Both the position numbers and the translations under genes were made by a program. Shown in pieces: positions 25,098 to 33,505 of a stretch of 64,000 nucleotides of DNA (within the stretch, counting starts at the first letter, position 1; every line of letters starts with the position of its first letter). A model generated the notes under the pieces. The model had not been told where the DNA came from. It did no database searches and saw only the letters and a program-made list of their open reading frames with translations. The stretch comes from Kribbella soli. Lineage in GTDB: Bacteria > Actinomycetota > Actinomycetes > Propionibacteriales > Kribbellaceae. The stretch covers positions 248,001 to 312,000 of the forward strand of contig NZ_SJJZ01000003.1 in the NCBI RefSeq assembly GCF_004331345.1, in the 5' to 3' direction.

Positions 25098-25487
25098 TCA
25101 GCGCGCGTCCTCGTCGTTGTCGTAGAAGTCCGGACGCTCCGGGTAGTGCGGACCGTCGTACACCTCCAGCAGGACAGAGGTCTCCTCGGCGCGCGTAGGA
25201 CCGTGGACGACGCCCTTCGGGTTCCAGTAGAAGCTGCCCTTGGTCAGCGTCGTCCCGGTCGGCAGGTACACGTACCGGCCGGACAGGCAGAACATGAACT
25301 GGTTCGAGGCGTGCTTGTGCTTCGACGGGATCCCCGAGCCCTTCTCGAACCGCACCAGTGCGATCGACGCCTCGGTCACCGGGTCCCGCCACAGCATCTT
25401 GTGGGACAGGCCGTCCAGCGACTTCTCCACCCACTCCAGGTCCTCCGTCTGCAGCAGGATCTCCTGCAGCGGTTCGTTGAAGCTCAT
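25098..25487 (-). CDS. Cupin-domain protein, possible ring-cleaving dioxygenase
   Basis: 129 residues, one cupin barrel. The metal-binding histidines are HKH (57 and 59) and His95 in GVVHGP; the usual Glu of motif 1 is Gln63 here (HASNQFMFCLSG). The sequence resembles ChrR/2,4'-dihydroxyacetophenone dioxygenase-type cupins, but that match is only by pattern. The ATG overlaps the stop of the FAD hydroxylase gene (ATGA). A role as oxygenase opening a hydroxylated intermediate would fit its neighbours, but a non-enzymatic binding role cannot be excluded. Confidence 0.75.
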   Translation of the reverse strand: MSFNEPLQEILLQTEDLEWVEKSLDGLSHKMLWRDPVTEASIALVRFEKGSGIPSKHKHASNQFMFCLSGRYVYLPTGTTLTKGSFYWNPKGVVHGPTRAEETSVLLEVYDGPHYPERPDFYDNDEDAR

Positions 25488-27040
25488 GGCACCTCCCGAC
25501 CAGTGACCCGGGTGTACAGCTCCTCAGCCACACCAGTACCCATCGGGGCGACCGCGGCGATGTGGCCGTCCGGCCGGATCAGTACGACGCTGTCCGCCGG
25601 TACGCCGTACCGCTTGGTGGCGACGCTGCCTGGATCGAACAGCGCCCTGTCCCGCAGACCGGAGTCGTGCGGCGCGTCCCACCGGGACACCGCGTAGTGC
25701 TGCAACGCGGGCGACTCGTTCACCGGGATCTCCGGCCGGCGCCGTACGTCGGTGAAGTAGAGCGCCACGAACGAGTCCCGGCACAGGTCGTGGATCGACA
25801 TACGACCGGTGGGACTCTGCAGCACCAGGTCCGGCGCCCGGTCACCCGCCCGTACGGCAGGCGGCGCAGCGGACGTAGCCACCATCGACCAGTCGCCCAC
25901 ACCCTCGACGTCCAGCCGCACGCTCAGCAGCGTCCGGTTGTACGCCGTGGCCCACGCTCCCGTGTCCTCGGTGACAGCACCGCGCTGGAAGGACATGTAC
26001 TTGCGAGCCGCCTCCGCCATCTCGCCAGAGCCCTCGATCGCCACCGGTCGCTGCTCCTGCTCGTAGCCGTCCAGCAGCGACGGATCAGCCCAGCCACGCA
26101 GTACCCAGGCCAGCCGCCACGGCAGGTTGGACGCGTCCAGCGCACCCGTGTTCAGACCGAGCGCCCACATCGGAGTGATCAGGTGTGCCGCATCGCCCAT
26201 CAGGAACACCTTGCGATCGACAGTCCATTGCTCCGCCACCCGGTGGTGCACGTTGTAGACCACCGAGCCGAGCAGCTCGATCCGGTCCACCTCGCCGATG
26301 AACTGCTTCACCTTCACCAGCAGGTCCTCGTCGCCCGGCGCATCGGCCCCGGCCGCCAGCGGGAACAGGAACCGCCAGTTGTCCGGCTGCCGGATCAGCA
26401 CCATCCACTCGGACTTGTCCGCGAAGTACGCGAGGTACGGGTAGTCCCGGGCGTTGTCGACGTCCAGATCCACCACTACGTCGATCAGCATGTACCGCTC
26501 GGGCAGGGTCTCCCCCACCACCTTCACCCCGAGCGCATCGCGGATCCGCGAACGCCCACCGTCACAGGCCAGCAGGTACGACGCTTCCAGCTCCTGAGGG
26601 CCGTCAGGCGTCTCCAGCTGCAGTACTACGCGATCGTCGCGGACCTCGAACGACGTCATCCGGTGCTGCGTCCGCACCGGCTCTGGAAGAGCTGCCGCCA
26701 GCAGCGGCTCCATCTTCTGCTGCGGCAGGTTGATGACGAACGGGAACTGGGTGTCGTTCACCAGCTCGGCCAGCTGCACCGAGGCGCGCGGAGTGTTGGT
26801 GGCCCGGTCGATGTCGCCGATCTCGTCGATCCGCAGCGCGGCACCGAGGATGCCGTCGACCGCGCCGTACCGGTTCCAGATCTCCAGCGTCCGGCTGAGC
26901 GTCGTACCGGCCTTGGTGTCGGAGGACAGGACGGCGTCCTCCTCCAGCAGCACGTACGGGATGCCGTAGTGCGCGAGACCGAGCGCAGTGGTCAGACCGA
27001 TCGGTCCGGCACCCACCACGGCGACAGGCAGTTGGTTCAC
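25484..27040 (-). CDS. FAD-dependent aromatic hydroxylase (PheA/TfdB/MhpA type)
   Basis: 518 residues. The Rossmann motif is VVGAGPIG (GxGxxG at 10-15), the DG motif is LACDGGRSRIRDALG, and the second FAD motif is FLMGDAAHLITPMWALGLNTG. The last about 120 residues form the thioredoxin-like C-terminal domain of the phenol-hydroxylase group (GDRAPDLVLQSPTGR). These enzymes add an OH to phenolic or heteroaromatic rings with NAD(P)H and O2. The GTG at 27040 is chosen: GGAG seven bases upstream lies in the end of the SDR gene. Overlaps the cupin gene by 4 bases. The substrate is unknown. Confidence 0.92.
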   Translation of the reverse strand: MNQLPVAVVGAGPIGLTTALGLAHYGIPYVLLEEDAVLSSDTKAGTTLSRTLEIWNRYGAVDGILGAALRIDEIGDIDRATNTPRASVQLAELVNDTQFPFVINLPQQKMEPLLAAALPEPVRTQHRMTSFEVRDDRVVLQLETPDGPQELEASYLLACDGGRSRIRDALGVKVVGETLPERYMLIDVVVDLDVDNARDYPYLAYFADKSEWMVLIRQPDNWRFLFPLAAGADAPGDEDLLVKVKQFIGEVDRIELLGSVVYNVHHRVAEQWTVDRKVFLMGDAAHLITPMWALGLNTGALDASNLPWRLAWVLRGWADPSLLDGYEQEQRPVAIEGSGEMAEAARKYMSFQRGAVTEDTGAWATAYNRTLLSVRLDVEGVGDWSMVATSAAPPAVRAGDRAPDLVLQSPTGRMSIHDLCRDSFVALYFTDVRRRPEIPVNESPALQHYAVSRWDAPHDSGLRDRALFDPGSVATKRYGVPADSVVLIRPDGHIAAVAPMGTGVAEELYTRVTGREVP

Positions 27041-27044
27041 GAGT

Positions 27045-27770
27045 TCACTCCACGAAGCTTGTGAGCTTGGCAAAGGCGCGTTCCCGGGTCAGCACGGACC
27101 CGGTCATCGCGGCCGCGTCGGACAGCAGGAACAGCAACGGGCCGACCACGTCCTCGGGGTCGCCGATACCTATGGTGTCCTGCCAGTGCTCCCGGTCCGC
27201 ACCGGCGTTCGCACCTCGGAACTGCTCGGTGTCGATCACCCCCGGCGCGACCACGTTCACCCGGACCCGGTCGCCGGCCACCTCCACCGCCAGCGTCTTG
27301 GCGAACGCCACCAGCGCCGCCTTGCTCGCCGCGTACGCCGCAGCACCCGCGAAGCCGGTCGACGCCATCCCGGACGTGAAAACCACCACCGAACCGGACT
27401 GTCGCGCCACCATGTGCGGTACGACGGCCTGACACGCCCAGACCACACCGTCCAGGTTCACCTGCAACGTGCGCGTCCACTCGGCCGCATCGATCTCCAG
27501 CACCGGCGACCGCGGCTGCACCGCCGCACCGGCGACCAGACCGTCGATACGTCCGTACCGCTCCAGCACACCCGCTACTGCGGCCTCGACCGCGGACCGG
27601 TCCGCCACGTCCACCTTGACGTGCTCGACGCCGTTCGCCGGTGCATTGAGGTCAAAGACGACCGCTGTACCGCCGGCGGCGTTCACCGCGGCAGCCAGCG
27701 CCGCACCGATGCCCTGGGCGCCTCCTGTGATCACCACGACCTCACCGGTCGCATCGAAGCTCACCTTCAC
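27045..27770 (-). CDS. Short-chain dehydrogenase/reductase (SDR)
   Basis: 241 residues, classical SDR: cofactor loop TGGAQGIG (15-22), then catalytic Ser133, Tyr146 and Lys150 in YAASK. Asp40 after the second strand (VVFDLN) suggests NAD(H) preference. The GTG at 27770 makes a GTGA overlap with the stop of the GntR gene and is preferred to longer frames. It is followed at 4 bases by the FAD hydroxylase. It could oxidise or reduce a hydroxyl or keto intermediate of the island's pathway. Confidence 0.9.
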   Translation of the reverse strand: MKVSFDATGEVVVITGGAQGIGAALAAAVNAAGGTAVVFDLNAPANGVEHVKVDVADRSAVEAAVAGVLERYGRIDGLVAGAAVQPRSPVLEIDAAEWTRTLQVNLDGVVWACQAVVPHMVARQSGSVVVFTSGMASTGFAGAAAYAASKAALVAFAKTLAVEVAGDRVRVNVVAPGVIDTEQFRGANAGADREHWQDTIGIGDPEDVVGPLLFLLSDAAAMTGSVLTRERAFAKLTSFVE

Positions 27771-28465
27771 GGCGTCTCCTTCTGCTTCGATGTCATGGTC
27801 TCGGTGATCCGCTGGAACGCGCCGGCCAGGTGACTGCGCAACGCCCGCTCCGCCGCGTCCGGGTCCCGTGCCACGCACGCGTCCAGGATCGCCTGGTGCT
27901 CCTGCCGGCTCCGCTCGATCAGGAACGCAGTGGGACGGCTGCCGAACCGGTACCGCTCGCTGTTCTGCCAGACCGGCTCGATTGCTCGCGGCAACCACTG
28001 CGAACCACTGGCCCGGTAGATCGCGAAGTGGAAGTCCGCATGAGCCCCACGGGCACCCGCGGAGTCCTCCGCGCGCGACAACCGGAGGTGCTCGGCCAGC
28101 GCCGCCGCTGCCTTCGTCAGGTCCTCGTCGGTGAAGTGAGCCGCAGCCGCGCGTACTGCGAGGCTCTCCAACGCCAGCCGCGTCTCGTGCGTGTCACGCA
28201 GATCCGCCAGGGACAGGTCACGCACCCACGCGCCACGGTGCGGGATGATCTCGACCAGGCCCAGTGCCTCGAGCCGACGGAGGCCTTCGCGTACGGGCAT
28301 CTGGCTCATCTCGAGCCGGCTGGCCAGCTCCACCAGGCGAAGAGGCGTACCACTGGGTAGCTCACCGGACAGGATCAGCTGGTGCAGCTCTGCGGCCGCG
28401 TGTTCGGCGAGGGTACGGCGCCCTCCCTTGCCGCCACCTGGCAACAACTCCAGTGGCCCGCTCAT
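27767..28465 (-). CDS. GntR-family regulator, FCD subfamily, paralogue B
   Basis: 232 residues: HTH (LAEHAAAELHQLILSGELPSGTPLR, MSQMPVREGLRRLEALGLVEIIPHRGAWV) and FCD domain (DTHETRLALESLAVRAAA, FHFAIYRASGSQWLPRAIEPVWQ). Paralogue of the regulator at 22363-23052. It is embedded in the operon between the FAH and SDR genes with 4-base overlaps on both sides, so it is made together with the enzymes. The TGAT-N5-ATCA palindromes at 33483-33505 and 24157-24169 are the likely operators, giving autoregulation of the whole operon. Confidence 0.92.
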   Translation of the reverse strand: MSGPLELLPGGGKGGRRTLAEHAAAELHQLILSGELPSGTPLRLVELASRLEMSQMPVREGLRRLEALGLVEIIPHRGAWVRDLSLADLRDTHETRLALESLAVRAAAAHFTDEDLTKAAAALAEHLRLSRAEDSAGARGAHADFHFAIYRASGSQWLPRAIEPVWQNSERYRFGSRPTAFLIERSRQEHQAILDACVARDPDAAERALRSHLAGAFQRITETMTSKQKETP

Positions 28466-29295
28466 ACCCGAGCCACCCGGTTGCGCAGCGAGCCGAGCTT
28501 GTCGGACCGGGTGACGACCACATCGCCGTCCTGCAGGAACACCTGTGGCTCTCGGGCGTTTCCGATGCCGGCCGGCGTACCGGTGAGCAGCAGGTCACCC
28601 GGGCGCAACGTCATACCGAAAGACAGCTCACTGATCAGCGTAGCGACGTCGAACGCCATCTGCCGCGTGGACGCGTCCTGCCGTACCTCGTCGTTCACCA
28701 GGCACTGCAGGTGAATGTCCTGCGGGTCACCCACCTCGTCGGCGGTGACGATCCAGGGACCCAGCGGCATGGTGTCGTCGATGCTCTTGCCCTTCAGCCA
28801 CTGCCCGCCGTGCGCACGCTGCAGGTCCCGCTGCGACACGTCGTTTGCGAGCGTGTAGCCCCAGACGTGGTTGAGCGCCTCGTCGACCGGGATGTTCTTG
28901 CCGGTCCTGCCGATCACCAGCGCGACCTCGGCCTCGTAGTCCCACTTGGCGGAGATCGCCGGGTCATAGACGATGTCGTCGTACGGACCGATCACCACGT
29001 CCGGACCCTTGGTGAAGAACGTCGGGTGCTCGGGCCGGTCCACGTCCTGGCCCTCGCGCTTGCCCTTGCTCTCCTCGAAGTGGTCCCAGTAGTTCCACCC
29101 GGTGCACAGGATGTCGCGCCGGAACCGCCGCAGCGGCGCGCGCAGGATCTCTTCACTGTAAGGGATCTTGTCCACCACCTCGGCCGGACCGGCGATCACC
29201 TCGGTCAGGTCTGTTGCATCGAGCAACAGAACCGTATCGCCGTCGAGTACGCCGGGCCGCTCGCTCCCGGCGTACTCCACCGTCACGTACTTCAT
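28462..29295 (-). CDS. Fumarylacetoacetate hydrolase (FAH) family protein
   Basis: 277 residues. FAH-fold motifs: FFTKGPDVVIGPYDDI, WDYEAEVALVIGRTGKNIP with the metal-binding acidic residues, YTLANDVSQRDLQ, and GDLLLTGTPAGIG near the end. Members hydrolyse, hydrate, isomerise or decarboxylate diketo acids and are common last steps of aromatic ring-cleavage pathways. ATG at 29295 gives the usual MKYVTVEYAG N-terminus; an in-frame start at 29316 has no better ribosome site. Overlaps the GntR gene by 4 bases. Confidence 0.9.
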   Translation of the reverse strand: MKYVTVEYAGSERPGVLDGDTVLLLDATDLTEVIAGPAEVVDKIPYSEEILRAPLRRFRRDILCTGWNYWDHFEESKGKREGQDVDRPEHPTFFTKGPDVVIGPYDDIVYDPAISAKWDYEAEVALVIGRTGKNIPVDEALNHVWGYTLANDVSQRDLQRAHGGQWLKGKSIDDTMPLGPWIVTADEVGDPQDIHLQCLVNDEVRQDASTRQMAFDVATLISELSFGMTLRPGDLLLTGTPAGIGNAREPQVFLQDGDVVVTRSDKLGSLRNRVARV

Positions 29296-29338
29296 CTCAG
29301 GTCCACTCGACACCACGCATCACGAGTTCACCCCCTGG

Positions 29339-29734
29339 TCATGCGATCACGGCGATCGCGTTGATCTCGATCAGGTAGTCCGGGTGCGCGAGCTTGCTGA
29401 CCTCGACCATCGTCGAGGCCGGCAGCGGCTCGATGAAGTACTGCGCGCGGATCTCGTGGATCTTGGCGAAGTCCTCCATGTTGCGCACATAGACATCCAC
29501 CCGGCAGATATCGGCGAGCGTGCCGCCGGCCGCCTCGACCGCCGACTTCACGTTCTCGCAGACCTGCCGGGTCTGCTCCCGGACGTCCCCGACGCCGGCG
29601 ATGCTGCCGTCCGGACGGCGGGCGGTCATCCCGGAGACGAACACCAGCCGCCCGGTCGCCTCGATCGTGGTCGCCTGCGAGAACACCCCGTTCGGGCTCC
29701 GCAGCGCCTCAGTGGAAACCTGTGTCTTCGGCAT
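29339..29734 (-). CDS. RidA/YjgF-family protein (possible 2-aminomuconate-type deaminase)
   Basis: 131 residues of the Rid superfamily, with GVFSQATTIEATGRLVFVSGMT, VCENVKSAVEAAGGTLADICRVDVYV and a C-terminal VEVSKLAHPDYLIEINAIAV. The conserved Arg of the RidA site appears in the CRVDVYV region but the C-terminal VEI(E/x) form differs from RidA itself, so it may belong to a Rid subgroup that hydrolyses other imines. 2-Aminomuconate deaminases are members of this superfamily, which would suit a nitrogen-containing ring substrate. It shares one base with the Ldh2 gene stop (TGATG). Confidence 0.85.
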   Translation of the reverse strand: MPKTQVSTEALRSPNGVFSQATTIEATGRLVFVSGMTARRPDGSIAGVGDVREQTRQVCENVKSAVEAAGGTLADICRVDVYVRNMEDFAKIHEIRAQYFIEPLPASTMVEVSKLAHPDYLIEINAIAVIA

Positions 29735-30822
29735 CAGTTCAACATCCCTCCCGTCGGGATGACGGCGCCGACCGCGCGTGCGGCCGCCAGCAATCCGTCC
29801 AGGCCCGACCTTTCAATCCGTACGCCGTTACGCCGCTGCTGCGCCGCGCGCTCGGCCTCGATCTCGCCCGGCAGGTACAGCCGGTTCACCCCCGGCGCCG
29901 TCGCACTCCCACGGACGCGAGCAGCCAGTCCGGACGAGCGCCGCTTGAAGTCCTCCACGCCGCCCATCAGCTCCGGGTCGATCGCCAGGAACAGGTGCGC
30001 GCAGTCGTTCGGCCGGTCCGGCTCCCGGTACAGCGGGCGGACCTGGTCGCCCCACCCGCCGCCGCTCAGGACACCGGTGAGCACGTCGATCATCAGCGCC
30101 AGCCCGAAGCCCTTGTGACCCGCGGCCGGCAGCAGCATGCCGAGCACCGCCTCGTCCGGGTCCGTGGTCGGCGTCCCGGAGGGATCGGTGGCCCAGGTGT
30201 CCGGGATCGGCCGCCCGGCCGACGCCGCGAGCCGGATCTTGCCCAGGGCAACAGCCGACAACGCCATGTCCAGGACGATCTCCACACCCGCCGTGGTCGG
30301 CACCGCGATCGCGAGGGGGTTGTTGCCGACCAGCCGCTCCGCGCCGCCCGGGGCGGGCATCAGCGGCGTGGTGTTCGACATCGCGATACCGATACACCCC
30401 GCCTGGCCGGCTTGCATCGCCCAACGGCTGGCCGCGCCGAAGTGGTGGGCGTTGCGCACCGAGACGATGCCGATCCCGTACCGGCCGGCGCGCTCGATCG
30501 CGTGCCGCATCGCCTGCGGGCTGGACAGCTGGCCCATCCCGCCGCGGGCATCCACCACCATCGCGGCGCCGGCGTCGAACAGGATGTCGAGCTCGCGTTC
30601 CCGGGTCACGCCGCCGGCGTTCAGGCGTTCGACGTACATCGGGACCAGCATCACGCCGTGCGAGCTGACGCCGCGCAGGTCGGCCTCGACGAGCGCCGTG
30701 GCGATCTCGGTCGCGTCCGCGGAGTCGAACCCGAGCGCCGTGAACACGCCCGCCACGGTCGCCTCCAGCCACTCGCGCCGGACCAGCACCCGCCGATCCG
30801 CATCAGAAGCTTGTGCGGTCAT
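29734..30822 (-). CDS. Malate/L-lactate dehydrogenase (Ldh2) family oxidoreductase
   Basis: 362 residues, type-2 malate/lactate/ureidoglycolate dehydrogenase family with its own NAD(P)-binding fold. Recognised stretches are EADLRGVSSHGVMLVPMYVERL, NAHHFGAASRW (catalytic His), NNPLAIAVPT and AAGHKGFGLALMIDVLTGVLSGGGWG. The family reduces 2-oxo acids or cyclic imines. ATG at 30822 with GGAGAAGCG just before it and an ATGA overlap with the permease stop; the frame continues far upstream, but without family similarity. May reduce the 2-oxo acid end product of the pathway. Confidence 0.9.
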   Translation of the reverse strand: MTAQASDADRRVLVRREWLEATVAGVFTALGFDSADATEIATALVEADLRGVSSHGVMLVPMYVERLNAGGVTRERELDILFDAGAAMVVDARGGMGQLSSPQAMRHAIERAGRYGIGIVSVRNAHHFGAASRWAMQAGQAGCIGIAMSNTTPLMPAPGGAERLVGNNPLAIAVPTTAGVEIVLDMALSAVALGKIRLAASAGRPIPDTWATDPSGTPTTDPDEAVLGMLLPAAGHKGFGLALMIDVLTGVLSGGGWGDQVRPLYREPDRPNDCAHLFLAIDPELMGGVEDFKRRSSGLAARVRGSATAPGVNRLYLPGEIEAERAAQQRRNGVRIERSGLDGLLAAARAVGAVIPTGGMLN

Positions 30823-31613
30823 CGCTTCTCCTGCGCCCATGGGAGGAGCCAGTGCTCCAGCAGGACCAGGGCGTAGAACAAGGCGATGCTCATCACGCTC
30901 AGCAGGCTGATCGCGGCGAACGCCAGGGTGGTGTCCGCGCTCGCGCCGGACTGCTGGATGACGTACCCGAGTCCCTTGGTGGCGCCAACGAACTCGGAGA
31001 TCACCGAACCGATCACCGCCAGCGAGATCGCCACCTTGAACCCGGTGAAGATCTGCGGCATCGCGTACCGCAGCCGGAGCTTGAAGAACTCCTGCACCCG
31101 GCTCGCGTTCAGCGACCGCATCAGCTCGACCAGCTCGGTCGGCGTCGACTTCATCCCCTGTGCGGTCGAGATGACGATCGGGAAGAAGCACATCAGCAGC
31201 ACCATCACGACCTTCGGCCACTGCCCGAAGCCCATCCAGATCACCAGCAGCGGCGCGATCGCCACCTTCGGGATGGAGTTCACCATCAGCAGCAGCGGGT
31301 ACACCAGCCGCTCGAGGACCACCGAGCGGACGATCAGCACCGCGATCGGTACGCCGATCACGATCGCGAGCAGGAACCCCTCGATCGTCTCGAGCAACGA
31401 CGTACCGGTCTCCTGCAGCAGGTAACCGGGCTGCTCGAAGAACTTGACCACCACGTCCCACGGGCTCGGCAGCAGATACGGCTCGATCGAGAACACGACC
31501 GTCGCGCCCCACCACAGCCCGATCGCGACCGCCAGGCCGATGATCGGGAGTACGACGGCGGCCACCGGAGAGTCGGTCAGCCAGGTCCGCTTCGGCATCG
31601 TCCGCCGGGTCAT
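30819..31613 (-). CDS. ABC importer permease, NitT/TauT type
   Basis: 264 residues with about six membrane helices (for example VVLPIIGLAVAIGLWWGATVVF, LLLMVNSIPKVAIAPLLVIWMGF) and the EAA-like cytoplasmic loop RSLNASRVQEFFKLRLRYAMPQI. The family imports nitrate, taurine, alkanesulfonates, riboflavin or thiamine precursors and aromatic acids. ATG at 31613 overlaps the ATPase stop (ATGA). A single permease gene implies a homodimer. Confidence 0.92.
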   Translation of the reverse strand: MTRRTMPKRTWLTDSPVAAVVLPIIGLAVAIGLWWGATVVFSIEPYLLPSPWDVVVKFFEQPGYLLQETGTSLLETIEGFLLAIVIGVPIAVLIVRSVVLERLVYPLLLMVNSIPKVAIAPLLVIWMGFGQWPKVVMVLLMCFFPIVISTAQGMKSTPTELVELMRSLNASRVQEFFKLRLRYAMPQIFTGFKVAISLAVIGSVISEFVGATKGLGYVIQQSGASADTTLAFAAISLLSVMSIALFYALVLLEHWLLPWAQEKR

Positions 31614-32416
31614 CGCGACCGCACCTCGTCGACCGGGCGCACCTCGTCGGACTCTTTCTCGGCCAGCAGCGCGTGCAGCCGGCCACTGATCGCGGCGACC
31701 TCGGTGAGGTGCGCGTTCTGGCCGAGGCTGCGCGGCCGCGGGATATCGATGTCGACGACCTCCCGCATCCGGCCCGGCCGCGGGGTCAGCACGACCACCC
31801 GGTCGGCCAGTACGACGGCTTCCTCGATCGAGTGCGTGACGAACACGATCGTGGTGGACAGCTCCATCTTGATCCGCTGCAGCTCTTCGGACAGCTCGGT
31901 CCGGGTGAGCGCGTCGAGCGCGGAGAACGGCTCGTCCATCAGCATCACCTGCGGGTCGCGGATCAGCGACCGGCACAGCGACACCCGCTGCTGCATACCG
32001 CCGGACAGCTCGTGCGGCAGCCGCCGCTCGAACCCCTGCAATCCGACCAGTTCGAGCAGCTGATGGGCCCGGTCCCGGTACGCCGCCTTGCTGCGGTCGC
32101 CCGCGCCTTTGTCGATCTCGACCGGCAGCATCACGTTCGACAACACCGAACGCCAGGGCAGCAGCGCCGGCCGCTGGAACATGAACGAGACGTCCCGGCG
32201 CGGTCCGGTGACGGGCTCCCCCGCCACCTGAACCGCACCGGACGTCGGGGGCAGCAGTCCCGCGATCAGCCGGAGCAGCGTGGACTTGCCACAGCCGGAC
32301 CGGCCGATCAGCGTGACGAACTCACCGCCTCGAACGTGCAGGTCGATCTTCTCCAGGGCGGTCACCTGGCCCTCGCGTCCGTCGAAGACCTGCCCCACGC
32401 CGTCCAGGCGAATCAT
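31610..32416 (-). CDS. ABC importer ATPase, NitT/TauT (SsuB/TauB) type
   Basis: 268 residues. Walker A is GRSGCGKST (38-46), Q-loop FMFQRPALLPWRSV, signature LSGGMQQRVSL, Walker B VMLMDEPFSALD and the switch His in FVTHSIEEAV. Subfamily is that of the nitrate/sulfonate/taurine importers. Lies 21 bases downstream of the binding-protein gene and overlaps the permease by 4 bases. Confidence 0.94.
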   Translation of the reverse strand: MIRLDGVGQVFDGREGQVTALEKIDLHVRGGEFVTLIGRSGCGKSTLLRLIAGLLPPTSGAVQVAGEPVTGPRRDVSFMFQRPALLPWRSVLSNVMLPVEIDKGAGDRSKAAYRDRAHQLLELVGLQGFERRLPHELSGGMQQRVSLCRSLIRDPQVMLMDEPFSALDALTRTELSEELQRIKMELSTTIVFVTHSIEEAVVLADRVVVLTPRPGRMREVVDIDIPRPRSLGQNAHLTEVAAISGRLHALLAEKESDEVRPVDEVRSR

Positions 32417-32437
32417 CCGGTTCCAGTACTCCTAACC

Positions 32438-33463
32438 TCAGCTCTTCGGAGCCAGGTTCAGCGTCACGACGTCCTCGGGCTTGATCACGCCCGAGCCGAT
32501 CGCCTTCGACTCCTCCAGCAGCGAGATGACCTTCTGCACCCGCTCCTGCGTGACCTCACCCAGCGGACCCTTGAAGTCGTCCGGCTTGATGTACTCCTTC
32601 ATGATCTCGAGTTCCTTGGTGGCCACCGTGAGATCGGTGTTGGGCACGTACTTCTTCAGGGTCGCGGCCGCCGCGGCCGGGTCGTTGTACGTGTCCTGCA
32701 GGCCCTTGAGCAGCGCGTTGGTGAACTTCTTCACCTGGTCCGGGTGGTCCTTGGCCAGGTCCGACCGGGTGATGATCGCGTTTCCGTACAGATCCGGCAG
32801 CACCTTGCCGTACGGCAGCTTGATGACCTTGCGGTGCTTCTCCTTGTCGGCATTCGCGATCAGCGGCTCACCGACCATGAACTGGCCGATGCCCTGGACC
32901 TTGCCGGACGCCAGCAGGGCCGGCAGCCCCGGCGGCGGCGAGGGGAGGAAGGTGACCTTACTCGCGTCGATACCGACCGCCTTGGCGTAGACCGGGAACA
33001 TCACCGTGTTGGTGGAGCCCGGCTGGTCGCCGATCGTCTTGCCGGGCAGGTCCTTCGGCCCGTTGATGCCCAGGCCCTCCAGGGACATGATCCCGGCCAA
33101 GGACCGCTGGTGGACCATGCCGACCGTGGTGACCGGGAGCTTCTGCTTGGCGAGGGTGATCGCGACCGCGGTGAAGTCGCCGATGCCGTAGTCGGCCTGA
33201 CCGCCGGCCACCAGCTTCATCACGTCGACGGTGCCGCTGCCGGGGGTGATCTTGACGTCGAAACCGGCGTCCTTGAAGTACCCCTTCTCCAACGCGACGT
33301 AGGCATATGCCTCGCGCCCGAAGGTGTTGAACGACGTCAGGTAGCTGACCTTCTGCAGCCCGTCGCCGTCGGCCTGTTTGCCGCTGTCGTCACCGTTGCA
33401 CGCACTCACCAGGGCGAGCCCCAGGACCGCCATCAGGGCGATGACGGAACGCCTCAACCTCAT
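32438..33463 (-). CDS. ABC importer substrate-binding lipoprotein, NMT1/SsuA-like
   Basis: 341 residues. Lipoprotein signal peptide with lipobox LVSAC and lipidated Cys22. The body is an NMT1/THI5-like periplasmic-binding fold (YVALEKGYFKDAGFDVKITPGSGTVDVMKLVAGGQADYGIGDF). This fold binds sulfonates, nitrate, pyrimidine precursors and aromatic acids. First gene of the catabolic operon; its promoter region contains the 9-bp-arm palindrome at 33483-33505, 20-42 bases before the ATG, where a bound repressor would block transcription. Ligand unknown. Confidence 0.92.
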   Translation of the reverse strand: MRLRRSVIALMAVLGLALVSACNGDDSGKQADGDGLQKVSYLTSFNTFGREAYAYVALEKGYFKDAGFDVKITPGSGTVDVMKLVAGGQADYGIGDFTAVAITLAKQKLPVTTVGMVHQRSLAGIMSLEGLGINGPKDLPGKTIGDQPGSTNTVMFPVYAKAVGIDASKVTFLPSPPPGLPALLASGKVQGIGQFMVGEPLIANADKEKHRKVIKLPYGKVLPDLYGNAIITRSDLAKDHPDQVKKFTNALLKGLQDTYNDPAAAAATLKKYVPNTDLTVATKELEIMKEYIKPDDFKGPLGEVTQERVQKVISLLEESKAIGSGVIKPEDVVTLNLAPKS

Positions 33464-33482
33464 ATCGACCTCTCTCGTCCCG

Positions 33483-33505
33483 ATATTTGATCAAACATCA
33501 AATAT
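33483..33505. promoter_or_regulatory. Putative GntR/FCD operator of the catabolic operon
   Basis: A perfect inverted repeat: ATATTTGAT (33483-33491), spacer CAAAC, ATCAAATAT (33497-33505). The TGAT-N5-ATCA core is the same as at 24157-24169. A TTGACC hexamer on the minus strand at 33514-33519 lies 18 bases from TTTGAT (33490-33495), so the palindrome covers the probable -10 element of the binding-protein promoter. Confidence 0.78.

Noticed and set aside
30823..31686. Extension of the Ldh2-type gene through the permease region
   Set aside because: The permease is read in another frame there and the ATG at 30822 with a ribosome site and ATGA overlap starts the real gene.
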